Shown in pieces: positions 11,095 through 23,525 of a stretch of 63,274 nt of DNA. The position numbers and the translations under genes were made by a program. A model generated the notes under the pieces. The model saw only the letters and a list, made by a program, of their open reading frames with translations, had not been told where the DNA came from and ran no database searches. The DNA is taken from positions 21,851-85,124 of the forward strand of contig KN817656.1 of NCBI GenBank assembly GCA_000827495.1. Direction: 5' to 3'. Position 1 is the stretch's first letter; every line of letters begins with the position of its first letter. The stretch is from Hypholoma sublateritium FD-334 SS-4 (lineage: Eukaryota > Basidiomycota > Agaricomycetes > Agaricales > Strophariaceae).

Positions 11095-11834
11095 ACCAGT
11101 GTGCGGTGGGCCGCGCGGCTGGATACGTGATAGTTGAATCTCCGGACGCGCCTCTCGCGAGGGGCACTTTCGGCGGCGCGGCGCACGGTGGCAAAGAGCG
11201 AGGGCAGTCTTTGGGGGATGAATTTGAAGCTCTGAACGGCCGAGAGTATACCCCCGGGGCGCACTTCATTGTGGTCGCGGCTACGTGTGTTATGATTTTT
11301 TTTTTACTCTGCCAAGGTTCTTGGGATCGAATAGTGGCATCAACGACGATGGGCCGTCGAGGCACCGGGTACATAACCATATAAATGGAATCCATTTTTT
11401 TGGGTTTTTATTTAATGATTTATTTGAGAAAGACTGCAAAGAAATGAGCGTCAGTTATGAATTGTTCATGAGGTGGAATATTTGGCTCTCAGGCTTTTAA
11501 TTGGCCAGCAGTCAAATATTCGTCCATATAAATTGACGAAGGTTATTTGGAGTTCAACTCACATAAATGATCAAATAAAAATAAAATAAAAACATGTCAT
11601 TTATCTGGTCCTGCACCTCGTGAGGCCGGTTACGGCGGTCGTCGCTGGAAAGGCGAGCCTCGCTCGTCAGAATGGACGGCTGCTGTGATAGGTAAGCCCC
11701 GATCTCACAATGAGTATGGCCACTCACCAAACACAAGCCCCAGCCGACACCTCGACCCGTGCCTGGTTGGTCATCAATCCGCCTCGCTGCGCACCAGCGA
11801 AGTCTGAGCACCCAGAGCACCCAGCCTCGATGTC
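11095..11834. other. Intergenic, AT-rich
   Basis: 3' flank of the MOB pseudogene. AT-rich from about 11290 to 11600 and featureless to the eye. Confidence 0.4.
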
Positions 11835-12414
11835 GTGGCGCTGAATCGTTCTCGACGTTTACGACGAATAGCGCAGACGCTCAGACATCTATCCGAGCAC
11901 AGCACTCTCCTCTCCCTCGCCTCGACATGCCACGCGATGCACATGATCTGCCTGAAGGAACTCTATCACAGCATCAGCTTCCTCCCGCGAGCGTGCGAGG
12001 CGCGGTACCTGCAACTCCGCGTGCGCGATGCCGAGCGAGACGCCAAGCGACTCATCGCGCACGCGCCGCACATCGCCGCGTTGGTGCGTGCGCTCAACGT
12101 GCAGTGCCACGCATCGAACTTCGAAGACGCGGGCCTGCTGCTTCTACTTGCAAAATTCGACGCGCTGCAGGCTATTTCGCTGTCGACGTTCTGTATGCCG
12201 AGCGCGGAGATCATATGGTGCACGGCGCCGAGCGTGAAGCCGGTGCGCTGCTTCGCGCAGAAGTGGACGGATCTGCCTGCGCCACTGGCGGAAGCGCTTT
12301 GTGGCATTCTGCGGAGGCCGAGGGTCAGCATGGTGGAGATGCAGATCTTTTAGGATATACCGTTCGACCTCTTCCGCACCTGCGGGCGGCTCGCGATGCT
12401 GTGACTGCTGTACT
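11835..12414 (+). pseudogene. F-box-like protein, interrupted by an in-frame TAG
   Basis: The opening (LLSLASTCHAMHMICLKELY) matches the second half of the F-box-like motif typical of the expanded basidiomycete F-box families, whose members recruit substrates to SCF ubiquitin ligases. It is followed by leucine-rich helical sequence. A TAG at 12351-12353 ends the frame, but the same frame continues with DIPFDLFRTCGRLAML before a second stop. That stretch looks like the next leucine-rich unit, so the TAG is probably a nonsense mutation. The usual full set of leucine-rich repeats is absent. Family call moderate, pseudogene call moderate. Confidence 0.5.
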
Positions 12415-13318
12415 GCGGCGTTGCAGATGCAGATGCGCGTACGGTAGAGATGCGGACGCACTTATACGGCGCCGCCCCGTTGGTGCTTGAACTACTCAGA
12501 GGCCGCGCGCATAGCCTAAGTTTGGCGCACTATGGCTTCAGCCTCATTTTGTAGCACTCAACAGCAGCTCGTTGGCGGGGCGTGAGCACAGCTGCGCGCG
12601 CACGACGATGGGTACAGGCATTGCGTTGATGTTGTTGGTCGCCTCCGCCGGGAAGAAGCGCCTCCCTCTGCACGATGCGCGCCGACGCTGTGAGCCGTGG
12701 TGCTAACGCCCCGGTGTGCAATCGCGCAGATGACACCTTGGCTGCGGGCATGTGAGCGGCACGCACGAACAGATACGAGATACACTCACCTCGACCCAAC
12801 GCGGGACGGTGCCTCCTCGGGTGGTGTCTGTGCGTCGTCCGCCTGTGTGTCGCCGTCCTGCCATCACAAATCATTCACGCACCCATGCCGTCCGCGTGCC
12901 GTCGCCGCTTGCTCGTTTCGATGGCGAGTCTCCTTTCCCCGCGCACCCCGCGCACCCCGCGCATCCTTCGCAGATCGCGCGTGATGTGCAGGCACGAGCT
13001 GGTATATGCATGCGCTGCCGGTGCCACCGTGCCTCCCTGCGTTGTGATCGTGCGGTGTTGCGAGGTCGAGGGCGCGTCTAGAGCCATCGCGAGCCCGCGC
13101 GATCCGAGACAACGCGCGGATGCTCGACGGCGGCCATGCGTGCGTAGGTGGTAGTAGCTGTGAGTAGGGGTGACGATGGGCTATTTCCTGTAATCAATGT
13201 ACATGCACAAGCTTGATATGTACTTACCTTTCATTATTCTTGAGATGGCTGATGCTTGGGGCTGTATATTCATTTTATGATAGCATATAAATTGCAATAA
13301 GAAATAACAAGAATATAC
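12415..13318. other. GC-rich, no supportable gene
   Basis: Short frames on both strands with no recognisable domain. A small CGCGCACCC tandem repeat occurs near 12940-12965. The last 150 bp are AT-rich and form the 3' flank of the next minus-strand gene. Confidence 0.4.
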
Positions 13319-15993
13319 TTAATTAGAGTACTCCCGGATCAGGGACAACGAAACCTTCTCTAGGCGATGGAGGCCACGAGCGACATCCCTTGAGCCACGG
13401 CAGATGTCACGCCATTTATTAGATGGACGAGGTTGTCGTTTAAGTGTCGGATTCCGGCTCTCCGGGTCTGAAGAAGAAATATTGTACAGAGATTCATTGA
13501 AGCTAGTCCATCTTCCATAATCCAATCCAGACTTGGAAAAATTTGACACCGAGGGAGACCAAGATTTGAAAGCTAACTGATCACCATACCCTAAATAAAA
13601 TGTGAGGAAAAGGTGATTTAAATCTAGAAAGATGCATTACCTGTTCTGCAGACATATGTTCCCAAGAGTATATATGTTTCTGCCTCGGTCAATTCATCAT
13701 CCACATATCGTTTCCCGTCTGGTAGTAACACAGAGAACATCTCATCTCCACGAGAAGACAAGCCCGATGGACCCTCTAAAACGATATCGAAATACATTGC
13801 CGACAAAGCCACCCTCCAAAGATAACCCCCTCGAAGTAACGCAGCGCGTAGTCGCGTTTGTTGCATCAATACACGACACTGATTCAGATAAGCGGTATAG
13901 TCAAGAAGGGTAAACACATGACCGGCAGGACGAAGGGGACATTGTGACGGCTTTTCTTGAACCAAAGGCGCCTGTTGCAGTGTTTCCGTATCCTGTAAAG
14001 TGTAGAAGGGTATCCCTCGGCGCAACAGATATAAAGCGATGTCCCTTTCTTCAAAATCAGCATGGAGGCGGCAAACAAGGAGCGCATGGGTAGCACTGGT
14101 TACTGTTAACTTCCATTTGACCATAGAGCATTCGCCGAAATTGAACATGAACAAAGGGCCCTTTGGACCAGATATTTCAACAATGTATTTGAATCGCGGC
14201 ATCAACGTGACGGAGACTCGATTCCCGCGATTGATGTCCCATTCATCGCTCGAGATGTTTGTTCCGGGTGCAGACATCTTGTCTATAAAATTGGCGAGAT
14301 TGAGAATGCGGGGTCTGCTGAAAAGTTCGGGGAATGATTGGCCCCATGAGAACCCAAGAAGTCTCATAAGGTGCTTCTGTCGCTGCTCCTCTGTTATAGC
14401 AGGTAAGGTCAAGAGGGGAAGGGGCGAGACATAACCAAAATACACATGTGCCTCTTCAAGCACTTCATCCTCTAGCCCATCAACAGAGGGACAGAATGCA
14501 ATGTCTTGAGGCTGATGGCAGAATGGGAGCCACTCTTCATCGTTATCAGTGGGGTCGAGGTGGTCATCCAAGCCAATGGAGGTCGTCTGCGGAGCCAACG
14601 GTTCCACGTTCATTTGGTCATAGTCTTCAAAGGCTTCTTCCTCGGGACCTTCATCGTCATTGTCATCCGACTCGTCATCTGATCCCAGCTCTGAACAACA
14701 ATCCCATTCATTGAGAAAAGGATCATATCGAACTTGGTTCGAAGAATATTCGCCTAGAGTATCTTCGCGCCATCTTTTGACCACCTGCTCGCGAACATAT
14801 CCGTCACCAGAGACATCCCGGACCCAGCGAAATACCTTTGCGCTTTTTGTTGGAGGTTGTTTCTCCCTTGAGAGCCGCTTTTGTTTTTCGATAGATGTTT
14901 CCGCCTGTTCTATGCGCTGGCGCAAAGGCTTACGCGACGAAAGAAAAGATTGCCACGATACTAAAAATCGGTCCTTCCGCGAGATGTTTGAGGCAACGGC
15001 CTGTGTTTCTATGTCGTGCGAAGTCACATCGTCTTGAGGAGGAATAGTGTCGGGTATTTCTGGCTGAAGCGGCAGCGGACTCTTTGCAATTGTGGTTGTG
15101 CTCACTTGCAGGATGTGTGTAGGCGGTGCATATTCTAAAAAATGAGGGTTACTGGCTTGTTCAGGCCCCCAGGGATACCAAACAGGCACATGGTAAGTGC
15201 AGAACCAATTTACGGAAGGCTGGAGTGAGCCTGGCCCCAATAAATGAAGAAAAACCCCAGATCGTATAACATCTGGCTCGAAACGAAACACCATAGAATT
15301 GATAACCGATTCTAGCCATGTTCTCTCGGCACCCTGTTCCAACAAGTAATCGGCCCAACCTTTCTTCGAAAGATGTGCGTAATCATGTAGTTCGTTTTCC
15401 TTCGTTTCCGCCATCGCTATCGTATAAGAAAATAAACCCAGCCAGACAGAAAACCATTCCCTCGACTTGCGGATTGATCTCATTGCCACACTTTCATGCG
15501 AATGGGATCTTTTATAACCAAATGCCATGGGATATAAAGGCCTTATTGCGGGTATGTCGTAGTGGACTTGAAGAAGGTACGTCGCCATGGTAAGATCTAA
15601 CTCCAATTTCGACCAACAATCCGCCAAACCTGAGGGCATCGCATATTTACCACTATTGGGATGGGGGAAAATACGGCGTGGATTTTGTAGCAAGGAATTA
15701 AAGGGAGGGGTATGATAATCCGGTTCATGGGGCAAAAAGGCTATCCATCCCCATGGCTGAGACCACCACCGAGGATTGAGATAATCTGCAACATCGAGTC
15801 GCATGAGGTTCCGCTTTGTATCAGGTCCTGTGGTGCTGGGAGGTGGAACGAAGGGATTTTCCGTTGGCATACTAACGGAAGGTTCTTCAACCGTACGAAT
15901 AGAATTGGGCGAATAATAGACACGTCCATTCAAAACTTGGATTCGCCTAAAGATAATGAGCTGGGTTTCACATATAAGGGCAAGACTATACAT
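13319..15993 (-). CDS. Uncharacterised basidiomycete protein, 2 exons, about 874 residues
   Basis: Exon 1 is 15993-13641 and exon 2 is 13590-13319. The 50-nt intron has GTAATG...TTTAG borders, and the exons sum to 2625 nt. I recognise it as a multicopy Agaricomycete family without an assigned function. The N-terminal half is Trp/Tyr-rich (WWSQPWGWIAFLPHEPDYH), with SREWFSVWLGLFSYTIAMAE, which could be a hydrophobic helix. The middle is charged, with coiled-coil-like Arg/Glu/Gln runs, then an acidic block (ELGSDDESDDNDDEGPEEE). The C-terminal part contains FNFGECSMVKWKLTVTSA and a helical end. I see no catalytic motif. The first Met may be too far upstream. A second candidate start is the Met before PTENPFVPPP, about 40 residues in. 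Not obviously a transposon gene. Confidence 0.7.
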
Positions 15994-16853
15994 ACATCTT
16001 TCCTATTATGTTACCACGAAGTGTTGAATCGATCTGTACCACAAGCACTGACTGGTCTGAGACCGGAATCAGTGCATGGTGTAAGAGCTGGTGAAGAAAC
16101 AATATTTCAAGTTACGGCTATTAATGAACACAACAGATGTCAATCACACGTGACCTAATCGCTCGCCATCTCGAGTCTGGACTCTGGACTGAACTTTGCA
16201 CTTTGAAGTCGTCGCTCATATTTAATCACACCCATTTCCTTGGATTTCTCGGAGTCCTGGAGTATTGAACAAGGTATCATACCGATCAGTACTTCTGCTC
16301 CATACCCAAGCAGATGCTTTAAACTATTCAAATATCCTGAGCATGCAATGGCCAAGGCCAGGCTGAGCGACTGAGTGGCCATAAGCGCGATTCACCTCTT
16401 GTAAAATCACTCCGAACCGGAGAACCTATACATGAAGCACATCAAACTACATATAGATGCAGACGATGGCCAATTAGCGAAATAAATAATCTGCCAAATA
16501 TCCGTTGAAAAACACTGCTTCCACCCCCGAGCGACATTGCTTGAAACCCTCCATTTCAACATGGAAAGATCCAGTTCTTCTGAAGTCAAACACACGAATG
16601 GATGAACGTATTCTGTCGGCGGCGAGCAATAACTTCACCATGATCGGCAAATTGAAGAGCCTCACACTAAGTTCAATGTGAATACCGACGTGTAGCACTT
16701 GATCATTGCAAGATTAATCTATGCACATTGGGTGTGTTTTATAATCTCAGACATAAATAAAACTACGATTTGGTGATTTCTGATTGTACCATATGCTCCA
16801 GATTACTTTCATCCGCGCCGTGATCAACTGTCTGATCCCAGAGTCTTCCTCAC
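15994..16853. other. Intergenic, no supportable gene
   Basis: AT-rich with only short frames. It contains the 5' flank of the 13319-15993 gene and the 3' flank of the next minus-strand gene. Nothing else seen. Confidence 0.4.
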
Positions 16854-17467
16854 TCACGCACACGGGGATGGATAGAGGTTGTTATAACAGATGCGGGAAC
16901 CTTTTGACTGGTCGGTAAGTAATTACGCATCCCAAATATGTAGAGGTTACTCACTGAGACAGTCTTGCACCAGGTTTCGACCTTCGAACATAAAAGAGAG
17001 TTCTCAGGCAGATCAGCAGCAAAATAAAGAAGTAAGTCCAGCATCAGACTGCGCTGCTGCCAGAACCGGCGCTCAAGTCGTTGGCATTGAACCCATTCAG
17101 GTGCATGATCATCGTCTTCATTGCCGATAAATCTATCAATGACAATGATGGGGCTGGGAACATAGTATGCCCAGAATCCTGAGCTTGCAGGGACGAGAAG
17201 GCGGAGAGTGAGAACGAATTCGCTGCGGTCTTCGAATGGTCCTCTCACGAGAACCTGATAAAAATTATTTAATCGCCAAATCTTAAGTAAGTCTGAACTT
17301 TCACGTACCTTATGATTCACACTGAGGATGCATTCTGCCTTGTCTTGCCAAAGTAGGTATTCGAGATCTCGATTCGGTACAAGTGCGTCGCCCACAGGAG
17401 GGCAGACATAGTGCTTTGCCTGGTCAATCCACTTGTCGATCGTGATAGACTGTGGAGACTGAGGCAT
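16854..17467 (-). CDS. Uncharacterised small protein, 3 exons, 170 residues
   Basis: Exons 17467-17309, 17254-16955 and 16907-16854 are joined by introns of 54 and 47 nt with GTACGT...TATCAG and GTGAGT...GACCAG borders. They sum to 513 nt. The product begins MPQSPQSITIDKWIDQAKHY, includes PSPIIVIDRFIGNEDDDHAP and a hydrophobic MLDLLLYFAAD stretch, and ends SRICYNNLYPSPCA. No domain is recognised. It lies in the same direction as its neighbours on both sides. It could be an independent gene or the remnant of a larger one, because open minus-strand sequence continues upstream to about 17690. Confidence 0.45.
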
Positions 17468-18655
17468 TGTTGACAAGTTTGGGGCGGAAATTTGATGTGT
17501 CTTTGTCTTTGGATAGGTGAGATAATCGCACTCCGGGCCTCGAAAGCTGGCAATGTTATAGCAAAGTCAGAGTCATATTCTGACGCAGAGTCATTATTTT
17601 TCAGAGTCATATTTATCTCTTCCAGCGCAGGGTCGCGCCCCGATGACACGTCTTCCCCTTCGGCATCTCTGCTGGACGCTTCATATTATCTTTTCAGAAT
17701 GCAACACGGGAGCGCGGCACGACATAGGCGCCGCCTGGGTGGTCGTCGCATTCAGGGTTTCCTGTGCGTCCATGCCTGTCGACAAATGACCGCTGGAGCA
17801 CAGGCTGCGCAGCATATCGCAACGGAAAAAAAGCCCGTAAATATTTTTAGCCAGCATATTTGATAGTACTTACATGTACTATTTTTTAGTCCCGTAAACA
17901 CGCCCCGTCTCGCCTGACCGTCCGCTTTTTTGATGCGGAAGGAAAATCCATTCGAGGACATCGGATTCAAAGCAGGATAGGTTCGACGACATTGATGATC
18001 CTTGGGTTGGATGAGCCTCTCGAAGAAGATTTTACCCCAGCAACTCCCCGTTTCACTCCAGTCAGCAATTAATTTAGACTCGACGTGCTATCTTTTCTGG
18101 CGGATGAACAACCTGAGCTTTCCGAACTACAGAAGACAGCAGTTTCCGTTCTTGACAAGCAACCGACAACTTCTCTCGATGGCACTTACTGGATGCAGAT
18201 GGCAACAGGACGAAGCGAGTGGAAGCGCCAAAGCCCCCACGATTTATCGCGATCGCCATATCGGCAAGCCGCCTCTTAACGACATACGTACTTACCACCC
18301 GTCTGCAAGTTACCGGTTCAACATCATCTGCATCGGCTCTGCGTGAGTCGCTCTGAGTGGCGAGACGTGCACGGGGAATGTCAGTATATTTGCATTTTCT
18401 CTGGTAGTGAAGTAGGTCCCCACAAGGCGCACAATAGCGCCACATCGCAATAGCCGTCCGCTCTCGTGTAAGTGTGGACCACACCGGGAAACACCTGATT
18501 CATTTCATCCGTGCGCAATGACACATTGATGGATCCAATCCCTTGTCTAAATTGGAGAATATACGTTACAAATAGTGGACTGGGTATGAGGAATAAATAT
18601 AGAACCATCTCAACAGCGTCCCATGTCAATATATGCTTGCAAAAAACCACAAACC
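17468..18655. other. Unresolved; possible gene remnants
   Basis: Short coding-like stretches occur on the minus strand (about 17490-17690, acidic Ser/Asp-rich; about 17880-18000) and on the plus strand (about 18085-18280). They cannot be joined into a convincing gene and none carries a known motif. Confidence 0.35.
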
Positions 18656-21600
18656 CTAATCGGGTCCAAAAAATGATGTCATGCGGCAATGTTCTGCCTG
18701 CACACGTTTGGTTTGCGCATTGAAATACGTCAGATCGAAGATGGTGCATCCGTCATTTTTGTAATCTAGCCAGGGAAAGAATTGAACAAAGAATGTTATG
18801 CAAGGGATTTCGATGAACTAACCTGTAGCATTAGATGACCAACTACCAGAGGATTCCCAACCAGCCCTCCATTCAATTCTATACTTTGACTGGTCTTTGA
18901 GTTCAAGAGAGTCAGGCTGTTGTTCCGAATTATCTGTCCACACTTTACAAATGTCGTTATAAGACTCCATGACGTTATTGATCTGGGAAGTGAGAAAATC
19001 CAATGAACAGTGGGTGACACCTTCAAGGTTATTTTCCTCGGCTCTTTTTTTGTAATGAATCATTGCTCTTCCAATTTGAGTCAAAAAGCGGAAAGGAAGG
19101 TCTTCAACCACCGATCCTTCAGGCCCATGAATAACGCAACATTCACGGACCCACCGGAAGAGATGTAAAGCAGCTCCCCGAGTATAACACATGGCCAGTC
19201 GTTCGTTTGTTGGGATTCCATTGATATCATATGTCATCATCAGCCACTTCTCAGCTTCCATGAGTGGCTGAGCTTGTTGAAGACTGGAGGCAGTGTATGT
19301 TCGAAAGTCAAGGACATTCCCTAGAATGACCAGAACACAAAGTGAGAGCAGACTCATTAGACCGCCGATTTTGTCCAGGTTTGGGAGGTGCGGCCAGGCA
19401 AAATCTGCACGGTATAAATTTAGAGTGAGGCCAGATGAAAGGAGTTCATACCTTCAGTAGATATCTTCTTGTCCATCAAACCATGCAAGTAGAACACGAG
19501 GATCCGGCGCAGCAGCTGACGAGACGCCTGATGAGTCGTGTTGGTCAAAAATTTGTCCAGCATGAACGAGTGAACAACTCCTGAGAGCGTCTGTTGCATC
19601 GTCAAGGTGGAATAGAAGTGGCCACCGTAACAGATAGAATTCTCTGTTCCAAACACAAAATGAGGGGTGTTGGGTCGCATGTAGCTGAGTATAATAATGA
19701 GCAGATAAACAAGGCAACAAATGATTAAACAATGTACATACGATCGCCAGGTCGAAGAGCGATGATCTCGAAATCATATCGCGTACGATCTATAACTTCG
19801 TTGAGACAAAATCCATCATCGAGATAGAAATTGGTGGAAGATGTCTTGAGGCCGGGACGCTCCCGTAGAATGCCCCATGCCTTTCCGCCGACGCCTATCG
19901 TGTTTTCAGTGTGGAAGCCGTCGGGATCTATATGTAAGAATGTCATCGAATTTTTGAGGCCTGCAAGGCCCCATCGAACGTCGCCAGTAGGGTAGAGTGC
20001 GGAAGGGTCGAATATATGTAAACTGCGGGTGACATCCCAGGCAGCCATGTCTGTTGCATAAGCGTTTCGGTCGCGGCTTCCGTCCCATAGAGGGAAATCC
20101 AATGCGTTCAAAATCTTGCTGGATTCCGTATCTTCAGCGTTATCCAGTAAGTCTTGAACGACGCCACTGAGAACCGAAGGTACGCAAGGCTCCTGATCAT
20201 CACCAGAGGCAACCATGGTTGAGAAATCTATCGGCCTGTTAGCGCTGGAGAATAAGCAGCAGAGCCACACGAACCGGTGATAGAAATCTGCGTCGACATG
20301 CTACCTGTCAGTGTCCTCAAGCCGTAACTGTCAAACTTCAGTTTTACGTCGCGAGGACAGCCAGTTACAACAATATTCTTTGAAGAAAACATCTCCTGAA
20401 TAGCGTCTGGGCCCAATGTCGACAGTGTTTCATATGTAATGACACTCAAGATAGACGTCTCACGATCAGTAAACCGGCGAGGCATGCCTTGAACGTAATC
20501 AACGGTTGCATGATCGAAGAATTGCTTGATTCGCTCGAGGAAGAGTGGATGCTATTCAAATCTGGTCAACAATCCTACAGGAGAACCACAGGTGAGAACT
20601 AACGTGAGCCTTTATCTTGAAAGATATCTGACTTCCATCAGCATCGAAAGCATGTAGGTCGAATGTACTTTCGGTCTTGATTGGCGCCGTATCACGGGCA
20701 AAAGATATATCTTCCTTTTCTACCTGCAGATAAGAAGTGAGCGCAGGACAATGTCAGAGACACCAATAAATGCACATATTCTTTAATCACAGATGGTTCA
20801 AACAGGGAGTAGAATGCGTCAATGTCTATAGGATTTTTGGCCGAATTTCCTTTTTCGCGTAACGTAGGCAGGGCCTCTCGATAGTGCGACAATAATTTTT
20901 TCTGCGCCTTTGGTCGCTGTTTACGTGCTCTTTTGGGGCGGGGCCGCTGTGATAAAACTTTAGACGAATTTGGCTTTGTGCCCATGGCATTGCTATCCGA
21001 GACTAAACAGTATAATCTGTGAGTACAACCAATGCAATAAAAAGGCTTGGAAGAATACTGACTATACTGACCATGACTTCTGGTAGGGCCCTCATTTTCC
21101 TCCGACTCAGATTCACTTTCAATGTCGACTGCCTTGCGCTTGTGATGTCTAGCACTGCTCTTAGTTTTATCGGATTTAGACTCGCTATCGACGTTGTCAA
21201 TCCCGCGCTTCTGGCTTCCAGCAGGCCCGCTAGGTTGTTCAGCGTCCATAAAGTCTAGGTTAAATGTGCCACCATCGTAGAAGGGATCAAGCGTCAAAGA
21301 ATATTCGACACTATTTTGAACAGTGATTGTTGATGGGTCGACAGTATCATGAACCATCTGGCTGGAGGCAGTTACAGATTGATCTAATGTGTCGGGTTCG
21401 TCCTGCGTTGTGACATGCGTTTTGCGTTTATGTTGATTGAACTCATCTTGCGCAGCAACCGTCGATGGAAAAAACATGGGTTCGTGCGATCGATCTGAAG
21501 GTCCAGGATTTTCCATAAAAATAAGGCTTATATCCACCCAATCAGGATGGCAGGTATCCTCGGCTGGACGACTCGATAAAGTAGGAACTGCTTGCGCGTG

Positions 21601-23309
21601 ACCTTCCGGCGAGGAGGGAATCGTAGAAGGAGTGAGCAAGGTTAGAGGAGAAGAAGGGCACTCAGAGTTGCAAGTTTGATGGACATCAGCATCGGCGTCC
21701 ATTGCGACAGGGTCTTCAATCATCTCAGAATTCCTGGAATGAGGCGGAGGAGACTCTACGTGACCTGTTCCCGGAGGTAGTGACAGAGATGCTGGGGTTG
21801 TTGCATGATGAAGGGGAAGATTTTCTGTCTCAGAACGAGCATCGTCCTGGTCAAGTGTCGTACGGGAGAGATCTGCGCATAAATTGATTAATGTTGCGTA
21901 AAATCATCAAGAAACATAATTTTTTACCGTTCGAGAGGCTGAACCAAGACCTCTCCGCAGGTGAACACGAGATAAAATCCGCGTCATTTCCAAAAATATG
22001 CGACGCCAATTCGACAATGATATATTTGATATCCAATGGCCGTTCAGCAATCGCAAAAACCGCGTCCCATATGAGATTTTCAAGATTGAGGAGTATAGAC
22101 GGCTTGTGGGGGCCAAGCTTGTGCGAAACTTCGATAATACACCGACGATGGAATGACTGCTTGACAATTCTGAATGGAGAAAGTAGATACATAGGCGATA
22201 TAAAGAGTGACAGGTGCAGCGGAGCGCAGAGGCTTGCGTGCCCCGAGTTTCCCCCAGACGGACCGGGGTCGTAATGCTTCAATAAAGTAGTCGTGACTTC
22301 GGCGTACTCTTGTTGAGAGACGTCATCGGCAAATTGGCTTCAGGGAAGATATCATCAATATTGTAATGCAACACAGTTTAAGAAAACCGCATACATTTGA
22401 ACATTCTTCTGTTCGCCGGGTAAATTTGGTATGACTCCTTCGGGAAATATGCCCATGTTAAACGCATATATATGTAGGGCGGCGTAGAGGAAATTGTTCT
22501 CGATATTTACATACTGAGTTCTCAGTTCACTACGGACTAGGAGACGCATGAGGATAAGAAGGCGGCTTGCGCCATCTGGGATATCGGTCTGTGGGCTTGT
22601 CAATCCACTCTTGTTCACGGCTGCTCGAAAGGTGCTGAGAAGGGTTGGCCAATCCTGAAGCCGTTCAAAACCCTGAATAGAAGACGTTAGATTTCGGAAT
22701 GAATGTGATACAAAGCGAACAAACGTGTGGAGTATTACGAGAATTTGTTGAGGGCGGAAGATATATGTCGCTTACTCCAGTAGATTCCAAGACTCGACGT
22801 CCAACTTTTTCTCGGAGGACTAGAAGCTCGGCGAATTTATATCCTGCTAGAACGTTACAGAGTCTCTGATAGTCGAACACAGATAGAGATGGTTCGTGAC
22901 TCGATACAATGGACAATGATTGAGGGGGTGTTTGACTGTACTCCAAGCCAATAGCAAGAACTTTTAGTATGTCTTGAAAACGTGAATCGCCGCTAAGTTT
23001 TAGTACGTTTGTTTCAAATACTTGCCACGATAATAAGAAATTCTAAAGGCATCCGATTGGAATAAAGCAGCAGGGGAAAAGGGAGGCAATAGAACCTTGT
23101 GACGAAGTCTTTGAGCAACTCTTCCGAAGTCTTGAGGATCTATGACGATACCGTCCCAATTCCAGGAGAAGGAGCTAAGAATACAGGAGAATGTGCGACG
23201 CAGATGTGTAGCTGGGGAGAAACCTTCGATCAATAGACCGTTGTAAGCTATGTGATGACTTACGTGTAGATGGAGCATAATGTGCGCCCTTAGATGTTAG
23301 GGCTAGCAT
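18656..23309 (-). CDS. Large multi-exon protein with a JmjC-like (cupin) domain
   Basis: Many minus-strand exons join in frame from the ATG at 23309 (MLALTSKGAHYAPST) to the TAG at 18656-18658. Joins checked by eye include an intron at 22338-22394, plus introns near 21900, 20750, 20600, 19740, 19420 and 18800. The first third is helical and Leu-rich. The middle is Ser/Pro/acidic with basic nuclear-localisation-like runs (RPRPKRARKQRPKAQKK). The C-terminal third is JmjC-like: an HxD iron site in TFLHIDPDGF, then PGDRIYMRPNTPHFVFG supplying the distal His. JmjC proteins are Fe(II)/2-oxoglutarate dioxygenases, often histone demethylases. Basidiomycetes carry a large uncharacterised expansion of this type, and the substrate here is unknown. 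Two inferred introns (29 and 35 nt) are suspiciously short, so those junctions are tentative. The gene is divergent from the Tnp2-like gene. Confidence 0.7.
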
Positions 23310-23525
23310 ACAGAACAGTTTGGGGCCACTGCAACGAGGGATTGTAAGTTATGTTTGAGTTATGTTATTTAATGCTGACTAACACCTCCTGTGGCCGAGG
23401 TTGTGACTTAGAGTGACACGGAAGAGGTCACTGCCTCCGTTGCAGGAGGGGGCAATGCGGGCCGCTCAGAAAAGTTTCAACTGACAACAAACTAACACCA
23501 CTGCGCCCGGCTCTGTTTCATATCT
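23310..23525. promoter_or_regulatory. Bidirectional intergenic region between the JmjC-like and Tnp2-like genes
   Basis: Only about 216 bp separate the two divergent start codons, so core promoters must lie here or the two genes share one. I see no clear TATA box. A GC-rich block with GAGGTTGTGACTTAGAG and GAGGTCACTGCCTCCG lies at about 23396-23440. Regulatory function is inferred from position only. Confidence 0.4.

Noticed and set aside
9981..11264. Long minus-strand open frame (over 400 codons), Ser/Ala/Gly-rich
   Set aside because: Antisense shadow of the low-complexity Ala/Glu/Pro tail of the MOB pseudogene; composition alone keeps it open.
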